Shown in pieces: positions 1 through 10,921 of a stretch of DNA of 64,000 nt. Source of the stretch: Larix kaempferi (lineage: Eukaryota; Streptophyta; Pinopsida; Pinales; Pinaceae); NCBI GenBank assembly GCA_027924585.1, contig BSBM01000442.1, positions 4,774,001 to 4,838,000 of the forward strand. Reading direction: 5' to 3'. A program made the position numbers and the translations under genes. Under the pieces are notes generated by a model. That model had not been told where the DNA came from. It saw only the letters and a list, made by a program, of their open reading frames with translations, and did not search any database. Each line of letters begins with the position of its first letter. Within the stretch, counting starts at the first letter, position 1.

Positions 1-700
1 CATAAAATCCTCTCAGGAGAATGAGAAACCGAATCCCCAACTTGTGATCTGTTTCAACCAATTGCTAATTTGTAAAACCAGTCGCAACAGTAAATCTGAG
101 AATTACACATTTAGAGAACCATATGTACATCTCAAACCGTATCTTTGTTTGGTGATTTCCTCAAGAGTCAAGCAATTGAGGTCGTTACGCACAAACCCAT
201 GTCCCAGAGTTTCTAGATTCCTCTCCGTATTCCCGCAAATCGCGGCACAAATTAATATTTTCTTATCTGGCATGCGTTTTTGTTTCAGGCCATTTGATCA
301 TGATCTGGAGGCTGCCATGTTGGACTTGAGCATGAATTAAAATCACAAACCCACATAATCAATCCTAGGAATGAAACCATGTTGTGAATCTTCATGCGGA
401 TGTGTGCTAGCATGCCAACTTTGGAGGCTTGAACCATGAATGTTGTTGCTGTTAATATGAAACATCACTCCACAAACCATCATCAGTAAAATTATGCATA
501 ATAGTCTTCAATTCATCAAAGATAAAGGAAAATAATCATTATTAACCACTAAAGCATCAATGGAAGTAATATGGTATTTTACGTGCAGTTACAGAAAATG
601 GATGGAAAATGGAATGATAAATGGATAATAATAGGAAGAAGAGGGATGGAATATATGTCGATAGGCGATGAAAATATGGACAAATCCGTGACCCAATAGG
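1..700. other. Unassigned sequence left of the family-A LTR homology
   Basis: Homology to the middle family-A LTR starts at about 701 (aligned with about 16414). The equivalent of 14985-16413, which should lie further left, is absent, and positions 1-700 match nothing else in the window that I can see. The stretch may be another insertion or a rearranged flank. The only open frame, 44-340 on the plus strand (98 codons), has no recognisable domain and may be chance. Confidence 0.5.
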
Positions 701-2918
701 TGCTTGTTGTTCTCTTCTTAAGCTTATGGCTACAACATGTCTGAGTCAAAGGAAAATCCCCAGTGGTTTAATACCACGGTAAGCCCTCGGATTCTCCATG
801 ATGTCTCCTCTGTCAACATGTTTGAAAATCACTGTCAGCGTTGATGCTTACAAAGTTGTAAGCCCTTGAGCATGTGAATGGTTTATTAGCTTGTATAGAT
901 TGGAGTGGGGATTTGACTAACATTTTTAAATAAAAGCTACAGAGTTAAGTTTCTTCAGTTTGCTTCTACGTCTCTATCGAGACTGATATTACTTGTGTCT
1001 TGTTTATATGATAATGTTTGGGCTTGAAGCCTTTAGTTGTATTTTCTTCAGTGAAATAGATATACAGAATGATTAATGTGTAACGTCATTCGTAACTTAT
1101 CCATAATGTTTTTCTGGGTTTTTAGTAATTTTGTTTGTAAATAATGTTTTTGTTTCTGTATAAGCCTTCCGACATTATCATTTTGAATATGATTTGTTTC
1201 AGGGATTTTTGGGCAGAGATTGTTTCGATAGTTAAAATAAAATGATGGATGTGTGCCTGGTTTGGGCCAATCCCTAACTTAAATCTGCGTAAAGCTTATT
1301 AAAGTATTGGTTTGGAGTTTGTAATGTTAATGGTTTTGGTTTACTATAGGGTTTAAACCCTAACCCTGTCAATGTTTTATAAATTCACATTACGACTTGG
1401 CGAGCTCATTCTTGAGACTCGAACCCTTGACTTTTTAATAAACTATTCCTTTGATAAGTTGCCAACAATGCATCCATTAGATGCCATCGAGCTCCTTTTC
1501 TTGAAGCGTTCTATATCACTACAGTGGTTTTGACTATATTAGGATAATGGTTAAGTTTTTTAATATTTTAAAGATTACACAATGGATGCCGAGACCCATT
1601 GTATTTAATTTGGTTGACGAACCTAGGGTTGTATTAACCCGGTTTATATTAGTTAGATAAATCTCAGGTGAGTCCTTTCGGTATTAACCCCTTGTTATAC
1701 GATTACAATAGTTCTGCTGAATGACATTGTGATAATCGTTGATAATTTTAATACATTGTTACAATTTTTAACTTGTTACAGGGTTATTGTATTGAATGTG
1801 TTTTTACTATATTGCTACGACTATTTTATATTTGATAAAGAGTGATGTCTATAGGGTTTGACCCTCAACATAGTTGATAATGTTATATTGTATACTAGTT
1901 ACAAGGTTCGGCCTTGAACTATCTTTTAAACTTGAAATGCTTTTTGATTATGAATGTATAATGCATGTCGATCCCTTATGGGGATATTGAGTAGTATCAA
2001 AATTATTTCAATATATATTTTATTAGATGTGCTATTGTTTATGTGAACGCATTATCCAGGATTTAAGAACTCTGTTTCGAATGGTACTTTTATACAATAC
2101 TTTTTGTTTATGAAAATCGATACCTGTAGGGTTTATCTAGGGATTTCAAAAGATGTTTATTTCTATACTTCTAAAATATCATACTTCTATAAAGTTGATA
2201 TGAGTTATGTACATTATGTTTATAAGAGATTCCTATTAAAAATTTATAGTTTGATAGTATCATATACTTTGTTTACATGATTCGTAATGATTGCATAACT
2301 AGGGTTTATATTTGTGTTTATGTGTAAAAACCTATAATGTTTTAAATATGAACTTTGCTGCCAGGTTATCAATGGCAACTGTTTATGAAATAACAGTATT
2401 TATATTCTAATGAGAGCAGTAACAATAATGAAATCTATATATTATACATAATTATTATTTTACTTAGAATATTCATATCATTTCTAATCTATGTTAATTA
2501 ATCACCTTCATGTACTACAGTACATCACCTATGGTGAAAGGAAAAATACAGGAAGAAATTTAATCATCATTATATATTTATCCAACCTTTATTCATCCAT
2601 GCATTGGACATAAATAATATATCAGTTCAGTAACCTATCACTTATAACAGTTAACTGATATCTAGGAAAACATCTCAAAAATTATGATAACAAATAAATA
2701 CAGTTTCCAGAAAATGATCAGTAGTTTAGAAGTAAATAAAAAAAAACAAAGTAGAACCTGATAACCGATAGGGTGGACAAACACCCAAACATGACTGTTC
2801 CTCCCAACCTTCTCCTGAAATCAGCCAAGATCACTTGCTTTTAATGGACCCTCGATCCTGTTCACTGAACCACCCGGATGAAGATATTGTGTAGAATCAA
2901 GACAATTTGTTTGTACTT

Positions 2919-3090
2919 CAGCAATTAAGAAGACGTGCATACAAACTCTCTTTCAACTTCAGCTATCATGGAGACTTGCATACAAATCACTCATATGTAT
3001 GTCAGCAATCATGAAGACTTTCATACATATTACACTCATGTACTTAAGAAATCATGTAGACTTGCATACATAACACTCTCTCTGCAACCC
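2919..3090. repeat. Degenerate 43-bp tandem repeat, four units, inside the A LTR
   Basis: Four successive units of about 43 bp each contain a variant of CAGCAATCATG followed by AGACTTGCATACA. The same four-unit block is present at about 22034-22204 in the middle LTR, so it predates the split of the LTR copies. The unit length is not a multiple of three, and I see no coding role. Confidence 0.7.
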
Positions 3091-3309
3091 AGCAGGATAA
3101 GACAGTCTTACTCTGCAACTCATTACCTAGCTTCCCCACATCGAATCTCTTGTGGGCTCAGTTCTAACACCACAAGGAAATATTTGTGAGCCTCTGCTCA
3201 ATTCGATGGCTTATAAAAGATTGCCTAGGTCTTTTGGGTCAGTTTTTCATTCAATGAGCCACCTGCTCAGTTCCACCATCCTTGGGGAACATGACCACAT
3301 TTTTAGGGA

Positions 3310-3314
3310 GGTTG
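3310..3314. repeat. Target-site duplication, left of element C
   Basis: GGTTG at 3310-3314 is repeated directly after element C at 6586-6590. Five base pairs is the usual Ty3/gypsy integrase stagger. Confidence 0.9.
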
Positions 3315-3934
3315 TGATCCAGGTGGATATCGGTGGCGTCCCACCTCTTCCAACTGGCTCAAAATAGTCTTCTGGCAATTTGGGTAAATTACTACTTTTA
3401 GCAGTTTTTCGGGTCCTGAACTTGCGGAGCCGTTTTGAGGCCCTAAACGACATTTTTTGGCGATTTGGGGGACCAAATGGTTGCCAACAACATGCATTTG
3501 GGCCTAGTTAAAAGTTGAAAATCTCGGATAGACCTTTCCAACGGGATACCGAGCGCCCCAAACGGAGATCGTATGCAAAAGTTATGACCCCGGGAAGTTG
3601 ACTGTTCAACTAAACACCTTGGGGCCACAAACTTTATGACGGTTCATCTTCTAGGGTTAGGTTTTTGGATGTTTGGGATTCTTTCCCTCATGCTTATGAT
3701 AAATAGGCCCTTTTGGCCTCTCTTTGTATTCATCTTGGCACGAATGATCATAGCGGCCACATCTCTTCTTAGAGATAGCTACCACCATTCTAGATATTGC
3801 ATTTTACAGTCTGTTCTATTTCCGCTATTTAATAGAATATGTGTTTACTGTATCACTGTGTTATTTTCAATATATCTCTATATATGATTCTGTATATGCT
3901 ATCTTTTGTTTCGTTCCCACATAAATCCAGATCA
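3315..3934 (+). repeat. Element C 5' LTR (620 bp)
   Basis: It begins TGATCCAGGTGG and ends AGATCA, and is exactly as long as its partner at 5966-6585. The primer-binding site follows one base later. The LTR contains an 83-codon open frame at 3636-3887 whose counterpart survives in the other LTR only because the two are copies. Confidence 0.92.
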
Positions 3935-3935
3935 G

Positions 3936-3947
3936 TGGTATCAGAGC
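3936..3947 (+). other. Element C primer-binding site (initiator Met tRNA type)
   Basis: TGGTATCAGAGC lies one base after the 5' LTR. This is the standard plant primer-binding sequence complementary to the 3' end of initiator methionine tRNA, where minus-strand DNA synthesis is primed. Confidence 0.9.
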
Positions 3948-3957
3948 GGTCTGCTCT

Positions 3958-5106
3958 TTGATTGTTTCTCGGTGCATGTCCCCGACAAGGTCAGGATACA
4001 GAGAGTTGGGTCTCGAACTAGTTTCACTTGGGGAAGACCACTCTCGCCGCCCCAAACGGCCTCCCATGGAGGAAGAAAAGAGATACGACGGAGCAGTAGA
4101 TCCTATCAAGTTGTTGCTCGAGGAAGCTCTCGCGCGACAGAGGAACGAGATGATGGATAATTTCACCCAAATCCTTCAACGCATGCCAACAGTTGCAAAT
4201 GCACCCTCAACGAGAAACCATTTTGGAGATACGACTCCCTTCAAGGTACAAGTTGATTTTGATATCCCTTTATTTGAAGGCCAAATCGATGTCGATGCCC
4301 TAGATAAATGGTTGAATCTACTAGAAGGGTATTTCTATGTCCATAATTTTTTCGACAGGGAAAAGATCGTCTTTGCACTCCTCAAGGCCGTCCCCCATGT
4401 CAAAAATTGGTGGGAAACTTATTGTAAGCAAAACTCATCAGACGAGTTTGGATTGTTTGAATATTCCAATCCCACTTGGGCCTCTTTTATAGATGTCGTC
4501 AAGGAACAATATTACCCTGTTGGAAACTATGATGACCAGTACACAAAATGGACCATTCTGCACCAAGAGAGGGACCAAACGGTTTCGGAGTACACCAACA
4601 ACTTTCATACCTCATGCACAAAGCTAGGTATCAAGGACTCTAAGCGGCACCTAGTACTGAAATATCGTAGTGGCCTACACCGGTACATACGAACCGAGAT
4701 GGATTTCCTGGAAATCTCTTCACTTGGATCCGCCTATCGATATGTTGTCAAAATCGAGCAGAAATTTCAGCAAAAGAACAAGAGTGACTTCGGACCTGCG
4801 CAGAAGCAGGGCAAGGGAAACTCTGGCTCGCAGAACACGGGGCAGGGAAAGGACAACCAGTCCCAACCACAAGCGAAGAAGGGTAAAGAAAAGACAAAGA
4901 AGGACGTCGGGAAGTGGTGCGAGTTCCAAAAAATCCCCTGGCACAACACTGATGAATGTCACTCAAAACAGTCATTGGTGGCTGAGATCAAAGCTTCAGA
5001 ATCATATCCCAGTTCCGATTCTGACTCAGAGCCTAATTTCACAGCCGCGCGAAAAGGGAAGCAAATCATTGATGCAGAACCCAGTGCCGTTGTCGCCACC
5101 ACATAG
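3958..5106 (+). CDS. Element C Gag
   Basis: The open frame has 382 codons. The likely true start is the later ATG at 4066 (MEEEKRYDG), since the first ~36 residues overlap the leader. The central part (about residues 95-270) is a Ty3/gypsy Gag capsid domain, with PLFEGQ at its start and a WW pair before a YxxxF-like helical region. A lysine/glutamine-rich stretch follows. Near residue 327 there is a zinc-binding motif, C-x7-H-x4-C (WCEFQKIPWHNTDEC), a variant knuckle also seen in some plant Gag proteins. The frame ends at a TAG (5104-5106), but coding continues in the same frame into the protease, so this stop is probably secondary. Confidence 0.85.
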   Translation: MIVSRCMSPTRSGYRELGLELVSLGEDHSRRPKRPPMEEEKRYDGAVDPIKLLLEEALARQRNEMMDNFTQILQRMPTVANAPSTRNHFGDTTPFKVQVDFDIPLFEGQIDVDALDKWLNLLEGYFYVHNFFDREKIVFALLKAVPHVKNWWETYCKQNSSDEFGLFEYSNPTWASFIDVVKEQYYPVGNYDDQYTKWTILHQERDQTVSEYTNNFHTSCTKLGIKDSKRHLVLKYRSGLHRYIRTEMDFLEISSLGSAYRYVVKIEQKFQQKNKSDFGPAQKQGKGNSGSQNTGQGKDNQSQPQAKKGKEKTKKDVGKWCEFQKIPWHNTDECHSKQSLVAEIKASESYPSSDSDSEPNFTAARKGKQIIDAEPSAVVATT

Positions 5107-5940
5107 ATTCAACCAGAGGAACCTGAAGAGTCAAAGGTAGAGGAGCGCCTTTTCCACTCACAGATGTGGGTGAAGGGAATTCCCATTCACTTTGTTGTGG
5201 ACAGCGGTAGCCAGAAGAACTTGATCTCAACAGAAGTCATCAAGAGATTGGATCTACCAATAACACCACACCCACAACCATACACCATTGGATGGCTAAG
5301 CCAAGGACGAGGGATCCGCGTCAGTCACCAATGTCGCCTACCATATGGAATCAAGCCCTTCAAAGATGAGGTATTGTGTGATGTGGCCCCACTTGAGGTA
5401 TGTGATGTTCTTTGAGGACAACCATATATGTGGAAGCGCCATGCTGTATATGAATCACGACCTCGTAGTGTCATTGTCACTTTGGGAGGACAACTCTATC
5501 GAATACCAGAGATAGTTGCACATACCCCAAACGAGTAGGGAAGGAAGATAATCTCCCACACTGGGAAATTTTCCCTATTCGCAATTGCCACTAAAGGAGA
5601 ACATCAGATCGCAGAGACATCCACAACCTCTGCCCATTATCCCTCTACTCAGCAGAAACAAGAACATGAATTCAGTGCTGCATCGCCTATTCGGGTACCT
5701 CTACAGTGCAAGGCCACGCATTCAAGGTGCTCCTCCAAAAAGAAACCATCCACACCAGTGCATACCAAGGATACCACAACAACCAAAACTGTTGAACAAC
5801 TCCAATGCATCCATCAACAACAATTACAACCCTCTGAAGATGTCAAAGTAAGGCAACCTTTCCACTTCAGCAAATGTCGCACCAAGAGCTCAACTCGACA
5901 CACAACTCGATATATGATAAGGGATTTAACGCAATGGAGA
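5107..5940 (+). pseudogene. Element C aspartic protease and C-terminal remnant
   Basis: Directly downstream of the Gag stop and in the same frame, the translation contains the retropepsin active-site motif HFVVDSGSQKNLIS, with catalytic Asp in DSG, followed by a typical protease C-terminal part. The frame is broken by TGA at 5413-5415 and again by TAG near 5536-5538. Beyond that about 130 more codons of the same frame remain without stops, rich in Ser, Thr, Gln and Lys and unlike any enzyme domain. No reverse transcriptase or integrase follows. The product would process the Gag polyprotein if it were intact. Confidence 0.75.
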
Positions 5941-5950
5941 CCATTGCTTC

Positions 5951-5965
5951 CTAAGGAGGGAGGAT
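5951..5965 (+). other. Element C polypurine tract
   Basis: The purine-rich run CTAAGGAGGGAGGAT directly precedes the TGATCC of the 3' LTR. This is the expected plus-strand primer site. Confidence 0.8.
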
Positions 5966-6585
5966 TGATCCAGGTGGATATCGATGGCGGCCCACCTCTT
6001 CCAACTGGCTCAAAACAGTCTTCTGGCAATTTGGGTAAATTACTATTTTTAGCAGTTTTTCGGGTCCTGAACTTCCGAAGCCGTTTTGAGGCCCTAAACG
6101 ACATTTTTTGGCGATTTGGGGGACCAAATGGTTGCCAATGGCATGCATTTGGGCCCAGTCGAAAGTTGTAAATCTCGGATAGACCTTTCCAATGGGATAC
6201 CGAGCGCCCCAAACGGAGATCGTATGCAAAACTTATGACCTCGAGAAGTTGACTGTTCAACTAACCACCTTGGGGCCGCAAAATTTATGACGGTTCATCT
6301 TCTAGGGTTAGTTTTTTGGATGTTTGGGATTCTTTCCCTCATGCTTATGATAAATAGGCCCTTTCGACCTCTCTTTGTATTCATCTTGGCACGAATGAGC
6401 ATAGCGGCCACATCTCTTCTCAGAGATAGATACCACCATTCTAGCTATTGTATTTTACAGTCTGTTCTATTTCCGCTATTTAATAGAATATGTGTTTACT
6501 GTAACACTGTGTTATTTGCAATATATCTCTGTATATGATTCTATATATGCTATCTTTTGTTTCGTTCCCACATAAATCCGGATCA
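5966..6585 (+). repeat. Element C 3' LTR (620 bp)
   Basis: The LTR begins TGATCCAGGTGG, ends GGATCA and is followed by target duplication GGTTG (6586-6590). It aligns with 3315-3934 end to end without net length change. Confidence 0.92.
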
Positions 6586-6665
6586 GGTTGACCCCTACAA
6601 CAGCTAGTAAGTGAGTGCAGATGCTGCCACTTGTCAATTTCCTTCTACACCAGTTTCATTCCTCC

Positions 6666-6980
6666 TAGTGGGTCAGTGAACACTCTTCAACAGTCTCTTT
6701 GGGTGAGTGTCTCCTATTTTAATTTATTAAATAGTAATATTATTCATTTACAGTCATACTTGACCATCCTTGGTCATTAATATAAAACTTTACAATAAAA
6801 GTTAAAGTAATTTTTTTCTACAAACATAAAATGTTTCAAGTACTAGTGGGTCAATGAACACTCTTCAACAGTCTCTTTGGGTGAGTGTCTCCTATTTTAA
6901 TTTATTAAATACTAGTGGGTCAGTGAACACTCTTCAACAGTATCTTTGGGCGAGTGTCTCCTATTTTAATTTATTAAATA
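6666..6980. repeat. Local triplication inside the A outer LTR
   Basis: The motif starting CTAGTGGGTCAGTGAACACTC occurs at about 6666, 6843 and 6911, each time followed by ~45 bp of shared sequence ending TTTATTAAATA. The middle LTR has only one copy, near 22497. The extra copies therefore arose after the two LTRs separated. Confidence 0.8.
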
Positions 6981-7107
6981 ATAATATTATTCATTTATAG
7001 TCATGCTTGACCACCCTTGGTCATTAATATAAAACTTTACAATAAAAGTTAAAGTAATGTTTTTCCACAAACATAAAATGTTTCAAGCACTAGGTAGGTT
7101 ACAAACA

Positions 7108-7119
7108 CCCCCTCTTAAG
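7108..7119 (-). other. A1 polypurine tract
   Basis: Plus-strand CCCCCTCTTAAG reads CTTAAGAGGGGG on the element strand, directly before the LTR start TGTTTGTAACC. The same tract is found at 22693-22704 for A2. Confidence 0.85.
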
Positions 7120-7126
7120 TTCAACA

Positions 7127-8278
7127 TCATCCTTGATGTTGCTTATTCATCATCAGAGTCTTCCTGGAACATAATTGGATATGTTGCTCACATATGAATT
7201 TCCAATTCCAGGTTATTTCATCTGGAATAAGGTGCTTCCATTGCACCTTTACCTGTCCAATGGTGCGATTCTGGAGTAAAATTTCCCTCTTGTCAAGGAT
7301 ACAATCCGGTTCCACCTGAAAATATTTTTCTGGTTCCACCTGTATGTCATTCCAATTGATTACATGAATAGCATCATGTACATACTTTTTCAAAATATAA
7401 ATATGAAATACATTATGTATTTTTAGATTAGGTGGTAAGGCTAACTGATATCCCACTGGTCCAATTCTTGATAGTATTTCAAATGGTCCACAATACCTCT
7501 GTGTTAATTTAGCATAACTCCCCAACTTAAATGAGCTCTTTTTGGGTTTTAACTTGACAAACACATGCTCACCTACTTGGAATTCTTTCTCAATTCTTTT
7601 CAGAATTGCATGACTCTTTTGTCTTCCTTGTGCAATTTTCAAATTGTTTTGTACCTTCTTCACTGTTAGTTCCATCTCTTTCAATAATTCAGGTCCTAAC
7701 ATCAATCTATCAAATGGATTACTCCATGAGATAGGAGTATTACACTTTATACCATACATAATATCAAAAGGACTAAGTTTAGCTGAAGCTTGATAATGAT
7801 TATTATAAGCAAATTCAACTAAGTGCATATGTTCTTCCCATTTAGTTGGTTGATATTTAACATACATTCTTAACATATCCTCTAGAATCGGTTTTACTCT
7901 TTCATTTTTCCCGTCAGTTTGTGGATGAAAAGATGTGCTGAAATTTAATTTAGTATCCAAACCTTTAAACAATGATTTCCAAACATTTCCAATAAATTTA
8001 GAATCTCGATAAAAAATTATTACCTTAGGGATTCCATGCAAACAAAAAACTTGCTTCATAAACACATCAACAATGTTATCATCCTTAAAAATAGTTTTGA
8101 CAGGTATAAAATGAGTTGCTTTTCTAAGCTTATCTACTACTACTATTATTGAATCATTATGTTTTTTCTTTCTAAGCAAACTAGTTATAAAATCAATGCT
8201 GATAATCTCCCACTTCCACTCTGGAATTGGCAATGGCTTTAATAGGTCATCTGGGTGTTGATGCTCAGCTTTAACTTG
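7127..8278 (-). pseudogene. A1 integrase catalytic core and chromodomain-like tail
   Basis: An open frame of 368 codons (7127-8233) contains the integrase core: the first Asp in IISIDF, the second within ISYRDSKF-like sequence (here IFYRDSKF), and the Glu region near [15 protein letters not shown]. The GPFEIL linker follows, then a C-terminal segment (LDKREILLQNRTIGQVKVQWK) that resembles plant chromovirus chromodomains. The chromodomain end is damaged compared with A2 (WELE there is WNWK here). The integrase would insert element DNA. The frame is continuous with the piece upstream except for a TAG at 8279-8281. Confidence 0.85.
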
Positions 8279-9247
8279 CTAACATTCAAAGCACCTAGCT
8301 ATGTTTTCAGCCACCTCATTCTTCATATTTGACCAAAAGTAATATTTTATTAACATTGTTATTATCTTTTGGTAACTAGGGTGTCCTGAATAAGGACTTT
8401 TATGTACTTCATTTAAAATCAACAACTTAATTTCAGGTACATTAGGCACATATAGTCTGTTTTTATACAGCATTAAACCTTTTTCATTCAAACTGTAATC
8501 TGTTATTAAATATTCAGATATATTTTCAGCAACTTTTTCTTGTAATTTCAGATGATTCTTATCCAATTTTTTTCCTTCTTCAAACTGATTTTCTAAATCT
8601 GTTTTATAAGTACTGATTGCTGCCATAAAATTTAATTTTGCATTTCTGCTTAAGCCATTAGCCACCTTATTTTCTTTACCCTTTATGTGTTGGATCTCAA
8701 AATCATATTCGTTAAGGAAAGCTAACCACCTAGCTTTCCTTGCGTTCAGATTTGGTTGATCCAACATATATTTTAGACCTTTATTATCTGTCATTAATGA
8801 AAACATTCTACTGATTAGATGATGACGCCACATCTTTAAAGCATTTATCATGGCATCCAACTCTAAATCGTAGGTAGCATAGTTCTTTTCGTGGATTTTT
8901 AGTTTTCTTGATTCATACGTTATTACATGACCTTATTGTGTTAAGACTCCGCCAAGGCCATCATTGCATGCATCGGTGCATACAACAAAGTCCTTGTTTG
9001 GATCTGCAAATTTTAGAATAGGTGTTGTAGTTAACATTTCTTTTAACTTCTTAAAACTTTCTTCACACTTTTGATCCCAAACAAATTTCTTTCCCTTTTT
9101 CTTTAAAGAGGTTATGGGATTTGTGATTCTTGAGAATCCTTCTATAAACTTCTGGTAGCAACCTGTGAGTCCCATGAATGATCGTACATCTATTACATCT
9201 TTAGGGACATGCCATTCGTTAATTGCTCTTATTTTATCAGGGTCAAC
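8279..9247 (-). pseudogene. A1 RNase H and integrase zinc-binding domain
   Basis: The frame 8279-8860 holds the end of RNase H (FSLMTDNKGLKYMLDQ, IKGKENKVANGLSR) and the integrase HHCC region (HPSYQK ... CFEC). It ends in TAG exactly where the sister copy A2 has CAG in CQQVKAEH. A second piece at 8933-9175 carries the start of RNase H (FVVCTDACNDGLGGVLTQ) and is closed by TAA where A2 has GAA. Together they are one broken domain block between reverse transcriptase and integrase. Confidence 0.85.
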
Positions 9248-9798
9248 CTAGATTCCATTCTTGGATATCACATGACCTAAATACTGTATTTTATCTTTGA
9301 AAAATTCACACTTACTAAATTTAGCGTACAATTGATGTTCTCTTAAGACTTGTAATATTATACGTAAGTGTTCATCATGTTCTTCCTTAGTCTTTGAATA
9401 GATTAAAGTGTCGTCAATGAAAACAATTACAAATTTATCCAAATACTTATGTAAAACATTATTCATTAGACACATGAAGATTGCTGGAGCGTTAGTTAGC
9501 CCAAAAGGCATAACTACAAATTCATAATGCCCGTAACGGGTTCTAAAAGCATTTTAAAGATATCTTCGTCTTTATTTCTGACTTGATGATATCCATATCT
9601 CAAGTCTATTTTCGAAAATATCGTTGCTCTGAGTACTTGATCAAACAAATTATCTATGCAGGGCAAGGGATATTTGTTTTTAATCGTCATTTTATTTAAC
9701 TAACGGTAGTCTATGCATAGACGCAAGGTACTGTCTTTCTTTTTAACGAAAATGACAGGTGCTCCCCACAGAGACACGCTTGGTCTTATGTAATTTTT
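9248..9798 (-). pseudogene. A1 reverse transcriptase, C-terminal portion
   Basis: The translation of 9248-9511 shows the palm motif FIDD ([21 protein letters not shown]) and the thumb start [11 protein letters not shown]. 9700-9903 begins with [22 protein letters not shown], the finger/palm entry, but its first part is element D sequence. A frameshift lies between the two. The N-terminal continuation lies at 12795-13156, beyond element D. The domain matches A2 at 38369-39164, which is continuous there. Confidence 0.85.
9794..9798. repeat. Target-site duplication, left of element D
   Basis: TTTTT at 9794-9798 is matched by TTTTT at 12795-12799. Because the site is a T run its boundaries are ambiguous, but the length of 5 bp and the flanking TG...CA ends agree. 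Confidence 0.75.
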
Positions 9799-10505
9799 TG
9801 TTAAAATCCTAACAGCAGATCTAAGAGCTGATGTATACCTCACAAGAAAGATTAAGCAGGAAACTAGAAGAAGAGTGGACAATGCAGTGTAAAAGAGCAG
9901 CAAAATTATGATACAGTATAAATCAGATAGAAGAAGACTAACATCACACTAATTCATTAATCATAATATGAACAATAAATAATACAATGAAGAGGATTCA
10001 AATGCCAAGGTGGCAATTCGAATTAGACTGCATGAACTCATCATCAGATCAGTAGAGTGTCATCAATGCACACATAACCATCAACGATGTGTCAAACTGA
10101 GTCTAACTAAATGTAGTAGGTGTAACTGATGAATGGAGGCCGCATGAGGAGATAACTGTAGTCAGAATAGTCAACCAAGTCTCTCTGGAGGTCCATCGGA
10201 GTGTTTCAGTGAGTTAACTAGTCAATCTGTCCTCAAATCAAGGAGAAATCCACAAATCAAGCAACTAACTAAGTGTGTCAATGGTGGTAGGTGAGAGAGG
10301 GCACACTTCACATGTGGTAGGTGAAAATAGGGCGCATCACTGACTTGGAGGGATGGAACTAAGTGGAAACAGGCTCCCGGGGCTAGTAAACTAAGCACTA
10401 GGTGTTGGCAGACACCATACTGATGACTGAGATGCATGCAAAAATTCATGCATGACTGAATGCAATGCTGGTAGGACTAGGATGGAGTATAGGAATATCC
10501 TAACA
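9799..10505 (-). repeat. Element D 3' LTR
   Basis: It begins TGTTAAAATCC and ends AATATCCTAACA, and matches 12086-12794 throughout. An open frame on its minus strand (10222-10449) has a counterpart in the other LTR (12517-12738) only because the LTRs are copies. Confidence 0.9.
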
Positions 10506-10518
10506 CCCCCCCCTTAAT
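10506..10518 (-). other. Element D polypurine tract
   Basis: A run of C followed by TTAATCC on the plus strand gives GGATTAAGGGGG on the element strand, directly before the 3' LTR. Confidence 0.75.
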
Positions 10519-10921
10519 CCATCCTGGGCCCTGGTAACTGGGACCAAAGGTCACCCAATACAATGAATAATAAAGAACAGTAAATTAAACAAGGAAAAGG
10601 GAAAAACCTCATGGGAAAAATACCCCCCCTCAAAAGAGACTGTAAGGCACACCCCAAAAAAAAATGCTCCAAACTCAAGCAAGCGAATGCAAAATGCTCC
10701 AAAGGTGTGATTCTTGGTCATATGTCTGGAGGTATCTTCTTCTTGGGAAGAAGTGGTTCATGCTCCAAAAACATGTGCTTGTGTTCTCCTTCAGTGGATG
10801 CAAGCGAATATGAAGACATGTGCTTGTACTTGCTCTTTATATCGAATGTGATGAGAACAAATCCAAAGGTATGAGGATGATCCTGGAACCTGTGATTCGA
10901 ATCAGCTGAGGTAGGATCAAA
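10519..10921. other. Element D untranslated region between repeat ORF and polypurine tract
   Basis: About 400 bp without convincing coding capacity. Short words such as CATGTGCTTGT and GCTCCAAA recur several times. A plus-strand open frame (10611-10874) is antisense to the element and is not supported by any domain. Confidence 0.5.

Larger units (their letters stand above)
3315..6585 (+). mobile_element. Element C: non-autonomous Ty3/gypsy-like LTR element (gag-protease only)
   Basis: This 3271-bp unit has two 620-bp LTRs, a methionine-tRNA-type primer-binding site, a polypurine tract and a perfect 5-bp target duplication, so it is a complete insertion. The 2.0-kb internal region encodes a Gag and an aspartic protease and then runs directly into the polypurine tract. 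There is no room for reverse transcriptase, RNase H or integrase. It resembles the TR-GAG type of non-autonomous plant element and would need enzymes in trans. The LTRs differ at roughly 35-38 positions by hand count (about 6%), so this is not a recent insertion. Confidence 0.9.
701..7107 (-). repeat. Family A outer 3' LTR, 5'-incomplete and split by element C
   Basis: This is collinear with 16414-22692, the middle family-A LTR, once element C (3315-6585) and the LINE in the middle copy are set aside. It ends in ACAAACA at 7107, directly followed by the polypurine tract of the internal region (plus-strand CCCCCTCTTAAG). In element orientation the LTR therefore begins TGTTTGTAACC. Without C about 3.1 kb remains, against about 4.5 kb for the complete middle LTR. 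Differences from the middle copy include a local triplication near 6666-6980 and single instead of duplicated sequence around 2090-2260. No gene is seen in this stretch outside element C. Confidence 0.85.

Noticed and set aside
3636-3887. 83-codon hydrophobic frame in the C LTR, repeated at 6287-6538
   Set aside because: Shared only because both are LTR copies. It may be chance in an AT-rich stretch.
4670-5140. 156-codon frame overlapping element C gag
   Set aside because: Basic, Arg/Ser-rich shadow of the gag frame; the real frame has capsid and zinc motifs.
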